A DNA stretch of 64,000 nt, from assembly GCA_021234155.1 (NCBI GenBank), contig JAJEKV010000237.1, positions 496,001 to 560,000 of the forward strand, read 5' to 3'. Numbering within the stretch: position 1 is the stretch's first letter; the number at the start of each line of letters is the position of its first letter. The notes under the pieces are model-generated. The model did not search any database. It worked only from the letters and a program-made list of their open reading frames with translations, and was not told the origin of the DNA. This document shows, in pieces, positions 12,501 through 23,578 of this stretch. This DNA is from Isoetes taiwanensis. Taxonomy: Eukaryota > Streptophyta > Lycopodiopsida > Isoetales > Isoetaceae. The translations under genes were made by a program, and so were the position numbers.

Positions 12501-13190
12501 AACAGTGGAGTTTGAGGTTGCAAAGGTTCCATCCCTAAGGTAATGGCAATAAACCAAGGGGATTGTTAGTGGGAACATTGAACAAAGCCAACCAAATGAA
12601 AATAACATATCGCCTCGAGCTCATTTTCTAACTAGAAGATGAAAAAAGATAAGACCTCCAAGAAACGACAGATGAGCCTATAGAAGAAGAATGGAGTGTT
12701 CTGATCACAATACAAGTCCCAAAAATAAAAACCGCCATTAATCTAGCAACAACAGTTTATCTCCTATGTGCACAATGATGGTCCACCATAATAATGCACA
12801 AAAAATCATACAAATCAATTTTTAAAGCACGATAGATGTGCCATGCAACAAGGAAGGAAATGCCCAAGAGAATACAACAAGTTAACTCCAACAAATAAAA
12901 AGAAAACAACAGTATTAGAGGGACTGAGTGGCAATCGAGTTTAAAGTCGAGGTTGAGGTCAAAGGCATAGCCAAAATGGATAAAGAGGGCAAGCACAAAT
13001 GACTGGGTTAAAAACCACGACTCATTGAATTGGCAGCGGTCAAGCTTGTTCTAATATGAGAGGATAAAAAATATAAGTTGGCAAGAGGAGCCCAGTTAAA
13101 GCTATCTATTATGAAAGGATAACAACATAAGTAGACGAGATGAGGCCCGCGAAAGCGAAGTATGAACGATGACTACAAGATAAGAAGCAT
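12500..13190. other. No gene recognised
   Basis: AT-rich DNA with one hydrophobic 79-codon minus-strand ORF (12757-12996) that I cannot relate to any family. Confidence 0.45.
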
Positions 13191-13193
13191 ACA

Positions 13194-13288
13194 TTAGCGG
13201 GAATATTAAACTCAACCAACTAAAGCTAAAAACAAAATGGGTTAGCGGGAATATTAAACTTAACCAGCTAAAGCTAAAACCAAAATGG
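13194..13288. repeat. 48-bp tandem duplication, two copies
   Basis: Copies begin at 13194 and 13242, each opening with TTAGCGGGAATATTAAACT, and differ at only a few positions. Confidence 0.85.
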
Positions 13289-13623
13289 ATTGACAGTACC
13301 ATGGCTCGAACCCTCACCCATAAGATGACGAACCTACACCTTAACACGTCAACCGTCTATTATCTATGCAAAATATAAAAAGCAATCAAAGGATTCCATC
13401 TGAAAAAACAACCTGGACCAGTGATGCATGCGAGAAACGTTACTCCTTCAATTGACATGCATAAATCAGCCAGCATGCATGAGGCAATTGTGCTAAAGAA
13501 GACTGAATCACGCCTGCAAAATGCATAGAAATCTGACAAAGCAAGATGAAGACTTCTCAGATGCCTGAGCTGCCCAAATCTCTATGAATTGATTTTTGAT
13601 GTTAGCAGAGCTACATGCGCTTA

Positions 13624-13642
13624 GAGTATATCCTTGGTTAGT
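13624..13642. repeat. Target-site duplication of LINE B, left copy
   Basis: 19/19 identical to 16319-16337. It adjoins the poly(T) end of the minus-strand element. Confidence 0.93.
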
Positions 13643-16318
13643 TTTTTTTTTGAGGGACGTCAAGAATTTATATTATGTAAAGAAGAAAATACACAGGGAA
13701 GGATTAGATGAGGTGGAAATAATCCCCCCAAATCCTATCCTTCTCCTCACCTGGTAAGTTAGAGACTTGAAATTGATTATATAGCCTAGACTTGACTTCT
13801 TGGAGCAAAGATTGAGCAGTAGAGAACTTCCCATGAAAGATGACCTGGTTCCTTCTCTTCCAGATTACCCAACAAATGATAGCTCTACAAATGTTGAAGG
13901 CGACCTTCTTAACACGAGGCCAATTAGTTGGAAGAAGACCCAACAATACTTGTTGGCTACTAAGGCGATGTCGAAAACATGACCGTGTCCATGCCCAAAT
14001 ACATTGAATGTCGGCACAAAGGTAGAAGCAATGCTCAATGGTTTCCGGCACAATTACAAACCCGCAGAGTGGGCTTATTGTCGGCTTGAATGAGTGAACT
14101 TTAGTATTCGGCCCTAAGTGCACGATGCTTAATCCGCAGAGAAGAACTGGACCGCTTGGGAGGGATACTCTTACACCAAATGGAGCTCCAAACCTTCACA
14201 TATTGATCCTCTTCCACCCTAAGCCGCCAGTGGGAAGAAGGTGGCCGGGCCCGGAAGCCGCCGATATGCATAGCTACTCTTGACAAAGTTTTTGCCAAAC
14301 AAACTGGTGGGGGTAAGCACCAAACCCTCCTCCGTAGCAAAATTGGGGACCAGAGGAATGTTATCCGCAATCGCCCGCACAGAGAAGTCGCACCAACGCA
14401 TGCCAAACTTACGATCAAAACCATCCCATGAAAGGAGACGACCATTCTCATACCACGCCTCCAAAGAAATGACTCCAGCAGCCCTCCATCTACGCTTGGT
14501 AGCAGGGTGCATAGTAGCAGCGATGGGGAGATGAGGCATGGGAACCCACAAGAAAGGAGAAGAGGTCTGGGACCAATTGGCAGGATGAAGGGAAATGAGA
14601 GGCCTAACTGCATCCCAAGCTTTAAGCAGTCCCTTCAATAATGGAGAGGCCTGAGGAGTGGGAGCAAGGGGATACAATAAAGCCCAAGGCAAAGGGGGTT
14701 CAATACCTAATTTACCAAGAGCTCGCGGAGTGCCGCAGACCGAGCAATAAGACGTGTGCCTGAAGACCGATGATCATTGCAAATAACTTGCCAGATAAGT
14801 TTAGAAGCCAGCAGCTTGCCATGTAGAGCTAGATCAAGCATCCCCAAGCCGCCATGGTTCTTAGGGCGGACACACTTACTCCATGCAACTTTAACTACCG
14901 CCCCCAACTCATTACCGCCCCATATGAAATTACGCACAAGTGCAGCCATCTCCTTGAACTTACTAGCGGGTGCAAGAAGCGCGGAGACCGCATAAATGTG
15001 AGTACTGCAGAGCACTGACTTAGCCACCTGTATCCTGCCTGCCATTGACAAAGAAGCTCCTCGCCACCATAGGAGGTGCCTCTGAAGACCCAATAAGACT
15101 TGATCCCATGCCTGGGCTAGAGAAACGTCCATACCAAAAGGGATTCCGAGTAATCTAGTCACCTCCCCAGCTGGTATGACTTGCCATGGGTAGCAGTACA
15201 AGCAATTGGGGGGAGGAGTGTCTAGAGCCCAGATTGCACTACATTTTTGCCAATTGAGCAAGCACCCTGAAGCCAGAGAGAAGATATCCAGGAGCTGCTT
15301 AGCTTTATCAAGGTTGTCCTCATTAGCCTTTAGTAAGAGAAATGTGTCATCTGCAAACTGATTACAGATAACTTGAGAACCATCCGCCAACTGCAAACCC
15401 TCAATGAGGTCATCATTTAAAGCACGACGAAGAAGCTGAGATAAACCTTCAGCCACAATGGTAAATAGGAATGGAGCTAGGGGGCAGCCCTGCCTAATGC
15501 CCCTACTCACAGAAAATATCCGCGAAGGCTCACCCTGGAACAGGACCGCTGCTTTGGCAGAACATAGGAGCTTCCACACAAGAGAGCAAAAGGATGGTCC
15601 AAAACCCAACCTAGGCATGATCCTCAAAAGAAAATCCCAGGAAACACTGTCATACGCTTTGGCAAAATCCGGCCAGATATGCGACTGCTGTTTGGAGGCA
15701 CGTGCCCAATACATTCCCTCATATATTTGTTGCAACATTGTTCAAGATGTGTCCGCCTCGGTAGGAAACCCGCTTTGCTCCTCACCGATTGAAGTGCCAA
15801 GAATAGCTTTGAGTTTCTCAAAGATAAGCTTTAGCAATAATCTTGTAAACCACGGCAACAAAGTGATCGGCCTCCACGAGATATATTTCGAGGCTCCTTA
15901 ACCTTAGGGATGAGGGCAATTAAGCCAGTGTTCAAAATTCTATCCAATTGGTGAGACTGCAAGAGCTCCTGATATGCTTGCCAGACTAGAGTTGATGACC
16001 ATTCCCATGAAGCCTTGAAAAACTCAACTGGAATACCATCCATACCTGGACATTTGTCGTTAGCCATCATTTCTACAGCAGATTGAAGATTGTCAAGGGT
16101 GAGAGGAAGCTCCATCTCTAGTTGCTGCGTTGGGGAAATAATAGGTTGGAGCTTGGAAAGAACGATGCTCTTCGCTTCCTCCTGGAAAGGTAGGTTCTTT
16201 TCTTGAAAAAAGTGAGCAAAGTGTTCTGCTAAAAAAGTTTTAAGCTGGTTTGGATCAGTCACGCATTGACCATCAGATAATTGAATAGAGGATAGAGCTG
16301 ATCTTTGACGTTTCAAAC
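13643..16318 (-). mobile_element. 5'-truncated LINE (LINE B) with 19-bp target-site duplication
   Basis: Identical 19-bp copies of gagtatatccttggttagt flank the element at 13624-13642 and 16319-16337. The minus-strand 3' end is an A tail, seen as a T run from about 13643. The inserted DNA encodes only the RT and C-terminal part of ORF2, starting at about '.RLKRQRSALSS', so reverse transcription stopped early: a classic 5'-truncated target-primed insertion of 2,676 bp. The perfect duplication implies a younger insertion than LINE A. Confidence 0.93.
13704..16318 (-). pseudogene. LINE B ORF2 fragment: reverse transcriptase plus zf-RVT C-terminus
   Basis: RT motifs appear in order on the minus strand. 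A linker before the RT includes 'NDKCPGMDGIPVEFFKASW' (about 16010-16080). Motif A is 'DFAKAYDSVSWDF' near 15640, then 'GIRQGCPLAPFLF' near 15480. The catalytic 'FADDTFLLL' is near 15350, in an open stretch from 15738 to 14707. After a frame change the C-terminal zinc-binding zf-RVT region follows: 14219-14692, and 13704-14123 with 'TIEHCFYLCADIQCIWAW' and 'VIWKRRNQVIFHG'. ORF2 of an active LINE nicks DNA and reverse-transcribes its own RNA. Here the endonuclease is missing and at least two frame shifts split the rest, so it cannot move itself. Confidence 0.9.
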
Positions 16319-16337
16319 GAGTATATCCTTGGTTAGT
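16319..16337. repeat. Target-site duplication of LINE B, right copy
   Basis: 19/19 identical to 13624-13642. It marks the exact 5' truncation point of LINE B. Confidence 0.93.
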
Positions 16338-17080
16338 GCTACTACTTTCTAGAAGTCTGCATAATGGGAGCTCTAGAAGGAAAAGACCAAGAACATGAAT
16401 GTACAAGGAGAACAACAATTGTCTTTTAGACACTACATCTTTACATGTCAAGCTCTCTTTCACATGAGCATTATTGATTTCGAACCCCTATAATGAGAGC
16501 TGGTTGAAAGAAAGACCATTATTCTAGGGTTTGATAGCTTCCTTTCCACAAAATCCCTCTCTACTGAAATTACTGACCCCTCTTTTGCTCCTTCTGCCAC
16601 TAGATGTCTTGCAATCTTGAACATGATGCCAGAAAGGTTGATGAATGTATGTTCCTAGCCATAGTCATTACATCTAAGGTGGCTCCAACACCTTATCTAT
16701 TCAAGAAAGTTTAATGACGAATTTTGGTGCTTTTGCCAAAGCCACCACTTTCTTATAGGTACGTGCTTTCTATTCGAGAGGTAGCTAAATGCCTGGTACA
16801 TAACCTATTGCAAGTTCAACCCAAATAAATTACCTACCAAAAGACTAACAACTTCATTGCCATTACAATGTTGTGCATCCTTTATTATACATAAATCCTC
16901 ATCATATATTCATCCAAATATTAAAACTCCATTACAACCTCGTCAAATTACAGACACCCTCTAAGACCAACTATTCTAAGGTCTACAAGGGCCAATTCAC
17001 TAAAACATCCTTACGACAATGTCTTGAGGCCTACAAATGCAAAATTGCATGCTTCCTTCTACTATCCACATTTGCTAAAA
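16338..17080. other. No gene recognised
   Basis: AT-rich flank between LINE B and the Helitron 3' end. It may be the body of that Helitron, but its 5' end was not found. Confidence 0.4.
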
Positions 17081-17107
17081 CCCGGCAACGCCGGGCACCA
17101 TAACTAG
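17081..17107 (+). mobile_element. Helitron-type 3' terminus
   Basis: A 6-bp stem hairpin (CCCGGC, loop AAC, GCCGGG) is followed by CACCATAA and then CTAG, with T as the next base. Helitrons end in a short GC-rich hairpin about 10 nt before CTRR and insert between A and T. The same hairpin and spacing recur at 34394-34421 and, inverted, at 38411-38436. The 5' TC end was not identified. Confidence 0.7.
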
Positions 17108-17171
17108 TCCCTAAAACAATCGATTAAGTTGTTATAAAAAAAAAAAAATATACATTCAAGATAAAAAATAA

Positions 17172-17480
17172 TCGCATTAGCTCACTGGGTATATTGGTTA
17201 AAGTAGTCTTAGTTAGGACATTGAATGATTTTGGTAGAGATTCGAGCTCCCGTATTTCATATTCTAAAATCTTAGGCAAAGTCATATGGAGGTTCGATAT
17301 TCCCTCAAAACCTTAGGCGAAATCGTATTTCATATTTCAAAATCATAGGCACCTCCAATCATAAATGACTATAAGCGAAACGAGAGGTGCCCAGGGACTC
17401 CAACATACGATCTGGGTCATAGGATCGATGAATCTGACGACTGTGGTAGTCCAAGGTGCACCTCATACTCTTTCTAGCCC
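17172..17480 (+). mobile_element. tRNA-derived SINE, family A, copy 1
   Basis: A box A-like TAGCTCACTGGG lies at 17178 and a box B-like GAGATTCGAGCTCC at about 17237, followed by a body shared with 50197-50360 and 50629-50940. The boxes of an RNA polymerase III internal promoter lie about 60 nt apart, slightly wider than in a tRNA. Body landmarks in all copies include TATTTCATATTTCAAAA, AATCATAAATGACTATAA and GGTCATAGGATCGA. Non-coding. Confidence 0.72.
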
Positions 17481-17518
17481 ACGTGAACTCCTGTAGATTG
17501 GAATAACCACCCACCTGC

Positions 17519-17548
17519 AAAAAAAAAAAAAAAAGGGGGGGGGGGGGG
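17519..17548. repeat. A16-G14 homopolymer pair
   Basis: Sixteen A are followed directly by fourteen G. Run lengths of this kind are prone to sequencing error. Confidence 0.9.
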
Positions 17549-17549
17549 A

Positions 17550-20435
17550 GGATGCATTCATGTCCTCTTGTCTTGGGGCTCCTATTTCTTTTCACCTCTC
17601 TCGTTCCTCCACTTATTCCATAATCCAGTGAGCTTCCTTTTGGTTAATCTCACTTGATCATCAAATAGCATGTGTGGCATCTGGTTACATATAATAATGT
17701 GCCATCATCATAGTCAGGCATGGTACAATTCACACCTCGTTATTGAGCTTAAAAAGGACTCGGGTGGTGAGATAGAGTATAGACCAAGGTAAGCATTACC
17801 AGTTAATAAATCTCGCCATTGTCTCATTTAAAAAAGGCAACATCTGCTTTGGGGATTTGTCTAGATAGTTCCCTATCATATAGTTGGGATATAGAACATG
17901 TCTCCACACTATTAGTGAATTAGAACCTTGCCATGACAGTCAAAGGGGTTTGTTCTTGGGACTTTTGAAGATCTCAATATGTTAAGCTCAACAAGTTCTG
18001 CTCCTTTTAAGCAAGTGATCTCATTTTGCCCTTTCAAAGTTTTGCTGGAGATTCTTGCTAAACTTGTGACTCTTTCAAGTCAACATTTACCTTACTTTGT
18101 TATTTACAATACCCCCAACAAGTAGGTTGTTGGTATGCTATAGCATGAGTATCTTTCGTATTCTGGCCATATAATAAGTAAGTATTCATATATGAGGTTA
18201 TTGCTCCTTAGATTGGGGTAAAACCCTGAATCAATTTAGGGTTGGGCCTAATATTAGATTGGTCATGCTAGATATATGGCAAATTCCACTTGGCCAATCG
18301 ATTCATGCCAAGTGGCATTTTAACAAAAGATAATTAATTAAGTTAGCTTAATTGTTAAGTTAGCTTAACTAATTATTTTCTATTATTATATTGTATAGCG
18401 TTGTATGTAGATAATGCGGACCTATAAATCCCTACCAGTATGCAACAACATCTAGATGCCTCCAACAATTTTTGCCAAAATACCTCTATGCAACTCAATT
18501 AGCCAAAGCTAAGGTTTTGGTCATTTTCTCTTGTAGGCAGCCAAGACCACCTCATTTCACATATGACGGTCAAACAATGGATGTGGCACAAACATCAAAC
18601 TAGCTTGGTATAGATTTTACGATCACTACGCACTGGAATACATGTATAAAAAAAAGGAGTCACTTCAGGTTGGAAGGCAATATGTAGCACAATAACAAAT
18701 GGTTTCATTTATATTTTTATCTGTTTTTCCCATGGTTTTTATATGATTTAATGATGGTATCTGATGAGACATACTAATTAGTACGTCTAGAGTGCCCATG
18801 CTATCACGTTATTTTTTGTGACATTTTCTAATGGTTACAACTATGATCACTAAATATCCCTAATCGAATATGCAAGCATCGAACAAGGTTATTGGGTTAT
18901 TTGAGTTTTGAAGGTTTTTGCTCCTATATATCCTTTCAGGTCTTGGGGCTTGGAGCGACCACGAAAGCAGGATCCGGCAGCATCCTTTCAGGTCTTGGTG
19001 AGGCAAGGGCGCAACCACGAAAGCAAGATTCGGCAACTTCAAGGTCTGTTCTTTAACCCTTTTTTCTATCTGCATGTCTATTTCTTTACGGGCAGGGCCT
19101 TAGATCTATTTTCTCTGGTTCCATGGTTCAGGTGCAGTTGGTGGCTAGCAGTAGGAAAGAAAATAACAGACCTCATATCCGCAAACCTCATGCCGGCAGT
19201 TACTGAGAGAAATGTATTTATGGGCCTTGTAAGTTCTGAAACCTCCAACACGTTACCATGCAGAATTATATGCACCTGCTGGCAGTTTGAATCAAAACAT
19301 TATTGATTGATTCCAAGTTTATGCCACCAGAGAAGATAATCAATTGCCTTCCCTGAATATTAAATCCAGGGGATAATCAGCTTAATGGATGTTCATATAT
19401 TGCAGAAGCAAGAACGCCTCACTTTCAGTTTCCCACAATATTCTGCAGAGCAATTAAAAACAAACTTCTGATCGAATATAGAAGTTGAAGCTTCTACTAA
19501 TGCTATCCTTACATTGCTTATAGCTAACTTCTGCAAACTTCCGCATAATTAATAGGCCCGCAAACACAATGAGTAGGTCAACTCTATCACTCATTCTGCC
19601 TTGAAAGCATCTCTTATGTAAAGTTCGGAATCCTGCTTATAGTTCCATGAGACATAACTAGCCAATGCCACGTCGAAAGCCATAGATAAAGTTTTGGGAT
19701 ATTGCAATTCCCAGTATGGAAACGTTTCATTACAAGTCTGCAGAGTGGTAAGCTGCTCAATCTAAGCTCTGTATTTTGCAGCTTATGTGCTTGAAGGCAT
19801 GGTCATGCACTGATAACCAAAACACTTGCTAACATGCAATTTTGAATTTTTGGATTAAGACATGCCATTATTGCCCTTTATATTATGCTGGATAATTTAT
19901 ATTGTTAATCTGGAATCCCAGTGGATATGAATCTCAGATTTTGGAGAATAAGGCATCTCTGACATGGGACATAAGAAGTATGCAACTAAGGCTTCTATAA
20001 AGTTGCATTTCCATGGAGCAGATTAATGCTTGGTTTGAATTGCACAAAGTCCATGTGAATTCAAATTAAAACAACGGACAAGTTATATCCATCCGTGTTT
20101 GTGGTATGTATGCTTGCTCAATGTCATATAGGAAAGCATATATATCTTTTTCCTAATAAACCTATTACGGGCTATATGGCTATCTTCTGGAGCAGACTAA
20201 ATTTAGGTAATGATGGAGCTTTCAGACATTGCACATTTAGCACATTGGCAGATGCTTGGATCACAAGCAACATTGCAATTTATGAGAATATAATACATTA
20301 CTTATTTATTGTTATTTTACTACATGTTGGAGAAAGTGTACTGTAAAACTTATCTTGTCAACTCTGAATATTGCATTGTAAAAAGACATAGAGGTTTTAT
20401 AGTTCTACACAAGGTATGTTGCTATCTCTTTATTT
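17550..20435. other. No gene recognised; AT-rich DNA
   Basis: Only short non-homologous ORFs occur. One local 52-bp duplication (18930-19034) is listed separately. Confidence 0.45.
18930..19034. repeat. 52-bp tandem duplication, two copies
   Basis: Copies start at 18930 and 18982 with ATCCTTTCAGGTCTTGG and both contain ACCACGAAAGCA. They have diverged by several substitutions. Confidence 0.8.
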
Positions 20436-20660
20436 CCCTAAGGGCTCGAAGAGCCCAATTTTTTTTTTAAAAATATAGCAACCAACACATAACTACTGTT
20501 AACATTAATTAACACAAACTAGTACATCCAACAATTCTAAATTAAAATCCCCCTAAAACCCCTTTCGGTTTGGGTGTATATTCACACGAGGGATGACGTA
20601 GGATAGCGAGAGCCCTTAAAACCATATAATACATGTACAAAATTGATACCATTCAGTACA
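20436..20660 (-). repeat. Interspersed repeat R1, copy 1
   Basis: Read on the minus strand it matches the repeat at 50985-51150 plus 55410-55462. It begins with TTTGTACATGTATTATA, continues through GTGTGAATATACACCCAAACC and GGGGGATTTTAATTTA, then TAGTTATGTGTTGGTTG and an A run. It ends in a GC-rich hairpin (GGGCTCTTCGAGCCC here, GGGCCCTTCGGGCCC in copy 2). Non-coding; class unknown, perhaps a short non-autonomous element. Confidence 0.75.
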
Positions 20661-20819
20661 TTGCCTCAAACCTTATAGTATTTTGCAAACCTCTTTATAC
20701 AGTATTTCAAAATTTGTACAAGCAACCCCACAAACGAGGATCGTTGTCTATGGTCAAGATCAAGGAATAAAGGGCAAATATGTCCATCCGGCATCTCTTG
20801 ATGCCCGGAGCAAATCTAT

Positions 20820-20880
20820 GATGGGCCCCATAGGTCGATTCGTCTCCATGGACGATAAAGTCCTATCCTATCCTATCAAG
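20820..20880 (+). mobile_element. LINE A-type 3' end fragment with pentanucleotide tail
   Basis: CCCATAGG, then TCTCCATGGACGATAAAG, then about three CCTAT units. This matches the 3' end of LINE A near 6400-6460 (TCTCCGTGGACGATAAAAT plus ATTCT units) in opposite orientation, so it is a 5'-truncated LINE tail. Confidence 0.7.
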
Positions 20881-20888
20881 CACACTTG

Positions 20889-21488
20889 TTTTTTTTTTTT
20901 TTTGAAGAACGACAAACTTTATTGAAACTCTAAGCCAAAAGCAAAATACAAATGCAGAGGCGGGAATAAAGTCTCAGAGGATAATCATGATCCACTGAGT
21001 AGAACCACCAGCCTATGCATAAGACAGGACACTCAAATAGGACTCAAATATCAACTGTCGCTTGGCAGGAGCAAGCGAAGAACAATGGTATGCCTTAGCG
21101 ATTCTAGCTTGTGCGTCCTGGAGGACAACTGCAGGAGGAATATCCAAACCCTGAAAGATACACAGTCTTCTGCGCTTCCAGATGGACCACAACAACCATC
21201 CTGATGCTAAATGAAATGCTTGGCTCCGCAACTTATTCCAAGCATCTGGATAAATAGCCAGAAGCACTTGCTGACTTGTCAATGTCACATGAAAAAGAGA
21301 AAGCAGCCAAGACCAAACAGGCTGGAGATGAACACGTAAAAAGAAACAATGCTCAATGGTCTCGTCCCTTTGCTTGCACAGTGGGCAGAGTGCTGACACT
21401 CGAGGATCGAATATGTGGACAAGCACGTTCACACGAGGGCATCTGTGAAGAATCTGCCACCAAAGCACTTGTTTTGGGTGTTGGTTGA
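20889..21488 (-). mobile_element. 5'-truncated LINE fragment (zf-RVT domain only)
   Basis: A T run at 20889-20903, the A tail of a minus-strand insertion, is followed by an ORF (21013-21468) encoding only the LINE C-terminal zf-RVT region: 'VLWWQILHRCPRVNVLVHI', 'LCPLCKQRDETIEHCFFL', 'WLLWSIWKRRRLCIFQG'. It is related to the LINE B C-terminus but clearly diverged. RT and endonuclease are absent. No clear target-site duplication could be confirmed. Confidence 0.82.
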
Positions 21489-21770
21489 ATCAATCCTTCT
21501 CTACGGTGTAGAAGTATGGGGTTCTATGATATCATTGATACTAATCCGATTTCGAGCACGTTCAGAAAGCCTTCTTGACTCGAGCTCTTGAAGTTAAGTC
21601 CCAGTCCCATATCCTATTCTTATGCAAGTGACAGGATTTCGTCCCATCAAAGTACTAGAAGGGAATGCTATATATATTCTATTTTCAAAACGTGGTCCGA
21701 ATGGGGGACATGCAGCTTCTAAAACTTGCATACACAATGGTTGTGGATCCATAGCACCAAATGCTTCAAA
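21489..21770 (+). pseudogene. LINE A-type ORF2 C-terminal scrap
   Basis: Plus-strand frames give 'ILLYGVEVWG', then a shifted 'FLTRALEVKSQ' and 'PILMQVTGFRPIKVLEGNA'. These match the region after the RT in LINEs like LINE A, which has 'TWSDLEQ' and 'GVKSMVPY' at the equivalent place. Several frame changes occur. It abuts the 20889-21488 fragment head to tail in the opposite orientation. Confidence 0.62.
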
Positions 21771-22116
21771 GCCATTTGATTGAGGCTGGAACCTTTGTAT
21801 CTAAAATTGTTATGCATGAATATAAAAGTAACAACTTCATCTAGCTCCATGACATCGTTTGATATTTCCATCTACAATGATGACGATGTACAGTCTATAG
21901 CAAAAATCGAACACATTAAAACAAATGAGTCCAGCTTTTACAAAATGCAGTGAATAACATGACAAACACTTTATCAATTTTGCAGTCTACCTTCACTCAT
22001 ACCTCATACATCCTTTCTAAGCCTTAGGTCAAAGCATGGAGCTAGGGGATCATTTTTGCGCCAGTCAAGCACCCCCTAAGCTCCTAATGCTGAAAATTTT
22101 ACCTATTTTTATCTTT

Positions 22117-22195
22117 TTGGGTTGCCCCTAGGGGGCAAACCCTAGTTTATGTGGGTTTGTGGCATATTCAAGTATATGCCGGCATATACCTAGGA
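22117..22195 (+). repeat. Interspersed repeat R2, copy 1
   Basis: TTTTGGGTTGCCCC, CCTAGG palindrome, GGGGCAAACCCTAG, then TTATGTGGGT.TGTGG.CATAT. The same order of words occurs at 62803-62880. A related inverted GGTTTGCCC...GGCAACCC occurs near 44639-44660. Confidence 0.6.
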
Positions 22196-22281
22196 TATGA
22201 ACTGGCGGTCAAAGCAAGCATATCTAGATCGAAAAAATGGGCAAAGTGGCACTGCCATGGCCGATCGAGAAGCCGCATGCT

Positions 22282-22308
22282 GCAGCGGCGGTCCTTCTGC
22301 CCATGCCA
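22282..22308 (+). pseudogene. 27-bp exact copy of the UDP-glycosyltransferase N-terminus
   Basis: Identical over 27 bp to 25026-25052, where the sequence encodes 'AAAVLLPMP' of the pseudogene listed below. No further homology extends on either side. Confidence 0.55.
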
Positions 22309-23414
22309 CAAGACCTACATCTGATATGGTTTTTCAGCCTTCGGTCAGGACTTGCCAATCAATAGGCCCATGGCAAGACATGAAGCTCATAAAGTTCCTA
22401 TCAATGAAAACCTTTCAAATTTTGAGATTGTTTGATCATCCTCTCTATATAATTGAGTACTAGCATTCAACCGTCCTATTAGTTATAACCAACTACCTGA
22501 CATCCCTGCCCCCAAATCCTATATCCTTATTGGAATGGAACATGGTCCTCTTATTAGCTTGAAGCCTGGGTGCTGCTGCAATAAACTGCAGATGGCGTTG
22601 ATCCTTGAGCTTACATCCCTATTAAGATGTTTGATGATCCATGCTCCAAAACGAAGGAAGTTCAGACCAGGCAGCAGCATCTAACCTCTTAACATGATTC
22701 ATGGCTTCGGTTTCGCTGCTTCTTCTGCAGCATGTTGGATTTTCACAACCAAGAGGAAGCTGTCAGTCAGGAGGCCTCTTGCTAAGGAGCCACTTGGCTT
22801 GCAAAGCAAACGCAACAAAAGACCTGTAAATCTCAATAAATCAACATTTAAAATGGTTTGCCGTTGTACTCAAAACTTTGAGAAATAATTTTTGAAATCA
22901 ATGTGGGATTGGGTTTTGTGCAACAACTATCACAGTCTGCAAGAATAAGACCGGAATATAGCATGCTTTCAGCACCTACATCCAGCTACAATTGGATTTC
23001 CAATCCTGATAGCATAAACCTCATTAACCTCCTTCATGTTTGAGGGGTGCCGTCTAAGACAACTGTCCACTTTGATATTATCTGATAGAATCTGTGTATT
23101 TGACTACAAGCACCGCATTTATTTTAATGGTTCTGAATTGGCCAGGGCTTGGAGAATTTGTATTGAAATGTAAATTGTAATTATTTTTGTTCATTGGATA
23201 TTTCAAATAGGAATGAAAGTATTTAGATGTCCAAGCTTTTCTTTGCAGTAGAGAAAACGAGTCCTCCATTTCCTTTAGATGTTTCAGCAAAGTGTTATAT
23301 GTGCATCTGTGCTATGTATTCTGACAGGAAAAAAAACCCTATTCTTTCTATGTCCAAAAGGTTCAAGAAAAGTTACTAATAGTTATTATGTAATAAGAAA
23401 AGGTCGAGAGCGAA

Positions 23415-23578
23415 CTGTTTCACTGTGAAATAGTCTGGTGAGCCGCCAAGCGGCGAGCCAACTGTTTCACCGCGAAACAGCGAGCTCCGACTTTTGTTTT
23501 ACATAAAAGTCAAGGACGGCGACATTTTAGCCCGCTCAATTGTTTTTTCCGGCAATAAAAACACCTGTTTTTCAGGTG
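23415..23578. other. Five consecutive small hairpins
   Basis: Perfect or near-perfect stems in order: 23415-23433 (8 bp, one G-T), 23442-23454 (GCCGC/GCGGC), 23462-23480 (CTGTTTC/GAAACAG), 23489-23511 (GACTTTT/AAAAGTC) and 23562-23578 (CACCTG/CAGGTG). The first and third are versions of the same sequence. No ORF or known RNA is recognised. Confidence 0.75.

Larger units (their letters stand above)
21780..23400. other. No gene recognised; repeat scraps
   Basis: Contains a repeat shared with 62803-62880 (22117-22195) and a 27-bp UDP-glycosyltransferase-like match (22282-22308), both listed separately. Confidence 0.45.

Noticed and set aside
22130-22145. Helitron 3' end at the R2 palindrome followed by CTAG and T
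   Set aside because: The copy at 62803 continues alike beyond this point and lacks CTAG, and the hairpin is only 3 nt from CTAG, so the position is internal to a repeat.
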